Source of the DNA: Algoriphagus sp. AGSA1
GTDB lineage: Bacteria > Bacteroidota > Bacteroidia > Cytophagales > Cyclobacteriaceae
Assembly (NCBI RefSeq): GCF_021390545.1
Contig: NZ_JAJUWR010000041.1
Location: forward strand, 1-42,251
Direction of reading: 5' to 3'
Length of the DNA: 42,251 bases
Shown here: piece after piece, positions 40,522 through 42,251 of the stretch
Layout: each line of letters starts with the position of its first letter
Position numbering within the stretch: position 1 is the stretch's first letter
The notes under the pieces: generated by a model
The model's input: only the letters and a program-made list of their open reading frames with translations
What the model was told of the DNA's origin: nothing
Databases searched by the model: none
Made by a program: the position numbers and the translations under genes

Positions 40522-41751
40522 TCATTTAGATTTGCCGAGCTTCCTTCTAAGTTTTTTCATATCATCACTGACTTTTTTCTCAACTACTTTAGCATAGATC
40601 TGTGTAGTTTTGATACTCGCATGCCCTAGCATTTTACTTACAGTTTCAATCGGGACACCGTTTAAAAGAGTAACAGTAGTGGCAAAGGTGTGCCTGGCCA
40701 AATGGAACGTCAGGTTTTTTTTGACTTTACAGATGATTGCGATTTCCTTGAGATAGGCATTCACCTTTTGGTTTGATATCAACGGGAAAATTTTCCCTTT
40801 GGAATAGGGTCTTTCCCTGTCCTGGTAAAGTCTGATGATATCCAAGGCCTGAGGCAATAGAGGGACCTTGGACTTTTGTTGTGATTTTTGTCTGCTTATG
40901 GATATCCAATATTCTCCATCCATGCCTAATACTATATCATCATGCATCAGCTTCATGGTATCTATATAGCTCAGCCCAGTGTAACAGCTGAAAACAAACA
41001 GATCCCTGATGTATTGTAACCGCTGGATATCAAATTGCTTTTCATCTATTCTACTGAGTTCAGTAGGATTGAGGCAGGTTCTTTCTACTTTTTGGTATCG
41101 GAAACTGAATTTTGCAAAGGGATCCTTTACCATCCATTCCATGCGCAAGGCTAAGTTGATTACTTTTCTAAACCTTTCCAGGTGCTTCATGATGCCGTTA
41201 TTTCCAAGCGGCTTATGATGGTCCTGAGGCTCATAGTTCACCAGATATAATTCGAACTCATTTAAAAAGCGGTAATTGATGTCCTGCAGGAAATAATCTT
41301 CTATGCCATACTGAGCCTTTGAAAAGGCCATTACATACTTTTGGGTTGTGAAGTAGTTTTTGAGCGTCCCCCATGCTAAAACATTTCTGTACTTCTCATT
41401 GTGGTATTCAAAGAGCATGGAAACGGTATGTTCTTTTGTTTGGGTCCCCAAAAGCTCATGCTTGATAGCATCTGCGGTAATAGTTACTTTTTTGAGTTGA
41501 AACTCCTGATAAATCTGGATAATCCGGGCTTCTAATTCTTTCAAATAATGGTTTAAGGATTTAGAGGATTCTTTGGATCCTTTAGCCGATCCTAGGACAG
41601 GGTTCCAATCGTAGACATTTATTTTTCTCTTTAATGAGATGTCCACCCGGGTTCCGTCTACAGTGATCCTTACGTAAAGAGGGATCTCTAAATCGTCTGT
41701 AGAGTTGTTTTTTAAGAAAAACCTGATTCCAAACGTGTTAGTTGTTTTCAT
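40522..41751 (-). CDS. Tyrosine recombinase (integrase) of the conjugative element
   Basis: 409 residues, the size of CTnDOT-type integrases. The N-terminal arm (MKTTNTFGIRFFLKNNSTDD; PLYVRITVDGTRVDISLKR) is the Arm-DNA-bind-like region. The core-binding SAM-like domain follows at about 105-210. In the catalytic domain the first-Arg position reads CYTGLSYIDTMKL, with Ser for Arg, as in IntDOT. The remaining residues are His350-x-x-Arg353 (HLARHTFATT), His377 (MLGHASIKTT) and the nucleophile Tyr386 (QIYAKVV). It reads away from the right end of the element; the leader at 41752-41940 holds direct repeats. It is probably functional. Confidence 0.95.
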   Translation of the reverse strand: MKTTNTFGIRFFLKNNSTDDLEIPLYVRITVDGTRVDISLKRKINVYDWNPVLGSAKGSKESSKSLNHYLKELEARIIQIYQEFQLKKVTITADAIKHELLGTQTKEHTVSMLFEYHNEKYRNVLAWGTLKNYFTTQKYVMAFSKAQYGIEDYFLQDINYRFLNEFELYLVNYEPQDHHKPLGNNGIMKHLERFRKVINLALRMEWMVKDPFAKFSFRYQKVERTCLNPTELSRIDEKQFDIQRLQYIRDLFVFSCYTGLSYIDTMKLMHDDIVLGMDGEYWISISRQKSQQKSKVPLLPQALDIIRLYQDRERPYSKGKIFPLISNQKVNAYLKEIAIICKVKKNLTFHLARHTFATTVTLLNGVPIETVSKMLGHASIKTTQIYAKVVEKKVSDDMKKLRRKLGKSK

Positions 41752-41792
41752 AATAAATGAACTGTTTTAAAGGTTTTTACATCACTTTAAAA

Positions 41793-41812
41793 AGGTCACC
41801 GAATAACGCACA
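41793..41812 (+). repeat. 20-bp direct repeat, copy 1 (candidate integrase arm site)
   Basis: AGGTCACCGAATAACGCACA lies 42 bases upstream of the integrase start and is repeated exactly at 41921-41940, 128 bases away. Two imperfect AAATCGC(A/G)TC words follow at 41817-41840. Arm-type sites for integrase or directionality factor are expected here. Confidence 0.7.
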
Positions 41813-41920
41813 ACGAAATCGCATCAAATCGCGTCTAATTTGGTTTAATTACTTTAATACAAAAATCTGATTTACAGAAGTATAAGTTACTTTCTGTGCG
41901 TGAAATTTAAGCATTAAATT

Positions 41921-41940
41921 AGGTCACCGAATAACGCACA
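41921..41940 (+). repeat. 20-bp direct repeat, copy 2 (candidate integrase arm site)
   Basis: This is an exact second copy of the repeat at 41793-41812. An inverted partial copy, TGTGCGTG (compare ACGCACA), lies between them at 41896-41903. The second copy borders a T-rich tract and the first tRNA-like terminator. Confidence 0.7.
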
Positions 41941-41984
41941 TTTTTTTTGATATTCATTGATATGAACTAAAGGCTAAAAAACAG

Positions 41985-42018
41985 AAAAGCCTATAAATCA
42001 GTAGATTTACAGGCTTTT
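41985..42018 (-). terminator. Terminator after tRNA-like copy 1
   Basis: AAAAGCCTATAAATC at 41985-41999 pairs with GATTTACAGGCTTTT at 42004-42018 with one mismatch. On the minus strand it ends in TTTTCTGTTTTTT. It follows the tRNA-like 3' half at 42038-42128. Confidence 0.75.
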
Positions 42019-42037
42019 GATTTCCCTTGAAACAGGT

Positions 42038-42128
42038 TTCGTCGGGGTGGCAGGATTCGAACCTACGACCTTCCCGATCAAAATCGGGACGCGATCATCA
42101 CCATATCCAAAACTTGGTTTGGGTTGAA
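42038..42128 (-). repeat. tRNA-Pro-like 3' half, copy 1 (candidate attachment region)
   Basis: On the minus strand this carries a T-arm (GTAGGTTCGAATCCTGC) and a 3' acceptor strand (CACCCCG, then AC) like tRNA-Pro of Bacteroidota. The D-arm region is partly recognisable (GGTGATGATCGCG), but the anticodon hairpin is a 7-bp stem with a four-base loop (TTTG) and there is no matching 5' acceptor strand. It is therefore not a working tRNA. The 3' end points toward the integrase, the usual geometry of an attachment site at a tRNA 3' end. Confidence 0.55.
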
Positions 42129-42134
42129 AACAGA

Positions 42135-42162
42135 AAAGCCACTGAAACTGATCAGTGGCTTT
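42135..42162 (-). terminator. Terminator after tRNA-like copy 2
   Basis: AAAGCCACTGA at 42135-42145 pairs perfectly with TCAGTGGCTTT at 42152-42162 around six bases. On the minus strand it is followed by TCTGTTTTC. It sits directly at the 3' end of the second tRNA-like copy. Confidence 0.75.
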
Positions 42163-42251
42163 CGTCGGGGTGGCAGGATTCGAACCTACGACCTTCCCGA
42201 TCAAAATCGGGACGCGATCATCACCATATCCAAAACTTGGTTCGGGCTGAA
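42161..42251 (-). repeat. tRNA-Pro-like 3' half, copy 2 (runs off the window)
   Basis: It is identical to copy 1 over about 81 bases and differs at two of the last ten, with a period of 123 bases. It shares the degenerate anticodon hairpin and the missing 5' half, although its 5' side may continue beyond the window. Two copies that share both tRNA-derived and non-tRNA DNA point to duplication of the whole unit. Confidence 0.55.

Noticed and set aside
42007..42204. 65-residue frame containing GSNPATPTK twice
   Set aside because: This is a translation of tRNA-derived repeats, a common false gene.
1..42251. CRISPR array
   Set aside because: No set of regularly spaced 24-40 bp repeats was seen; the repeated words found are low-complexity tracts or pairs.

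Overview
The window reads as accessory chromosomal DNA from a member of the Bacteroidota, probably a Cytophagales/Cyclobacteriaceae (Algoriphagus-like) bacterium. The pointers are a SusC/SusD pair, a Bacteroidetes-type conjugation block (RteC, TraE/F/G/J/K/M/N), a CTnDOT-type tyrosine recombinase, LytTR regulators, a DUF6520-type small exported protein, and low-complexity intergenic DNA of the kind seen in that group. There are no rRNA genes, no CRISPR array and no intact tRNA gene. Family calls come from reading motifs and remembered family features; no database search was possible.

Layout. (1) 1-1.25 kb is mobile-element debris: the 5' end of an IS110-type transposase with a structured leader, a group II intron ribozyme with no reverse transcriptase, and a second, collapsed intron remnant in tandem. 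(2) 1.5-9.6 kb is a defence-like accessory island. It holds a single-chain restriction-modification enzyme (nuclease, N6-adenine methylase and one specificity domain), an AT-rich two-gene module (NdpA/NA37-like protein plus a four-helix membrane protein), and a lipoprotein gene. These are punctuated by three copies of a staphylococcal-type nuclease gene, two lacking the front and one lacking the tail. (3) 9.7-11.05 kb is an intact IS256-family element with perfect 8-bp target duplications, followed by two translationally coupled XRE regulators. (4) 12.6-19.0 kb is a TlpA-like / SusC / SusD operon. (5) 19.0-27.3 kb carries a DUF6520 small protein, a highly structured 0.9-kb spacer, a MauE/DoxX membrane protein, a LytS-like kinase with its LytTR regulator, a full-length LanB-like dehydratase, and a second, membrane-anchored LytTR protein. 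(6) 27.7-39.4 kb is one long conjugation operon from rteC to traN. (7) 39.4-42.25 kb is the integration end: a small ORF, an excisionase-like HTH protein, the integrase, an exact 20-bp direct repeat flanking the integrase leader, and two tandem tRNA-Pro-like 3' halves, each followed by a terminator.

How the parts may work together. The conjugation genes encode the channel (TraG ATPase, TraJ, TraK, TraM, TraN) but no relaxase, coupling protein or ParA is visible, so the element is either truncated or has its mobilisation genes outside the window. The SusCD/TlpA/DUF6520/MauE/LanB/LytTR neighbourhood looks like one functional locus for an exported, thiol-containing or dehydrated peptide, but no convincing precursor, cyclase or exporter is present. 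The best candidates for something undescribed are the NA37-plus-membrane-protein module between nuclease-gene fragments, and the LanB-SusCD locus with its structured intergenic RNA.
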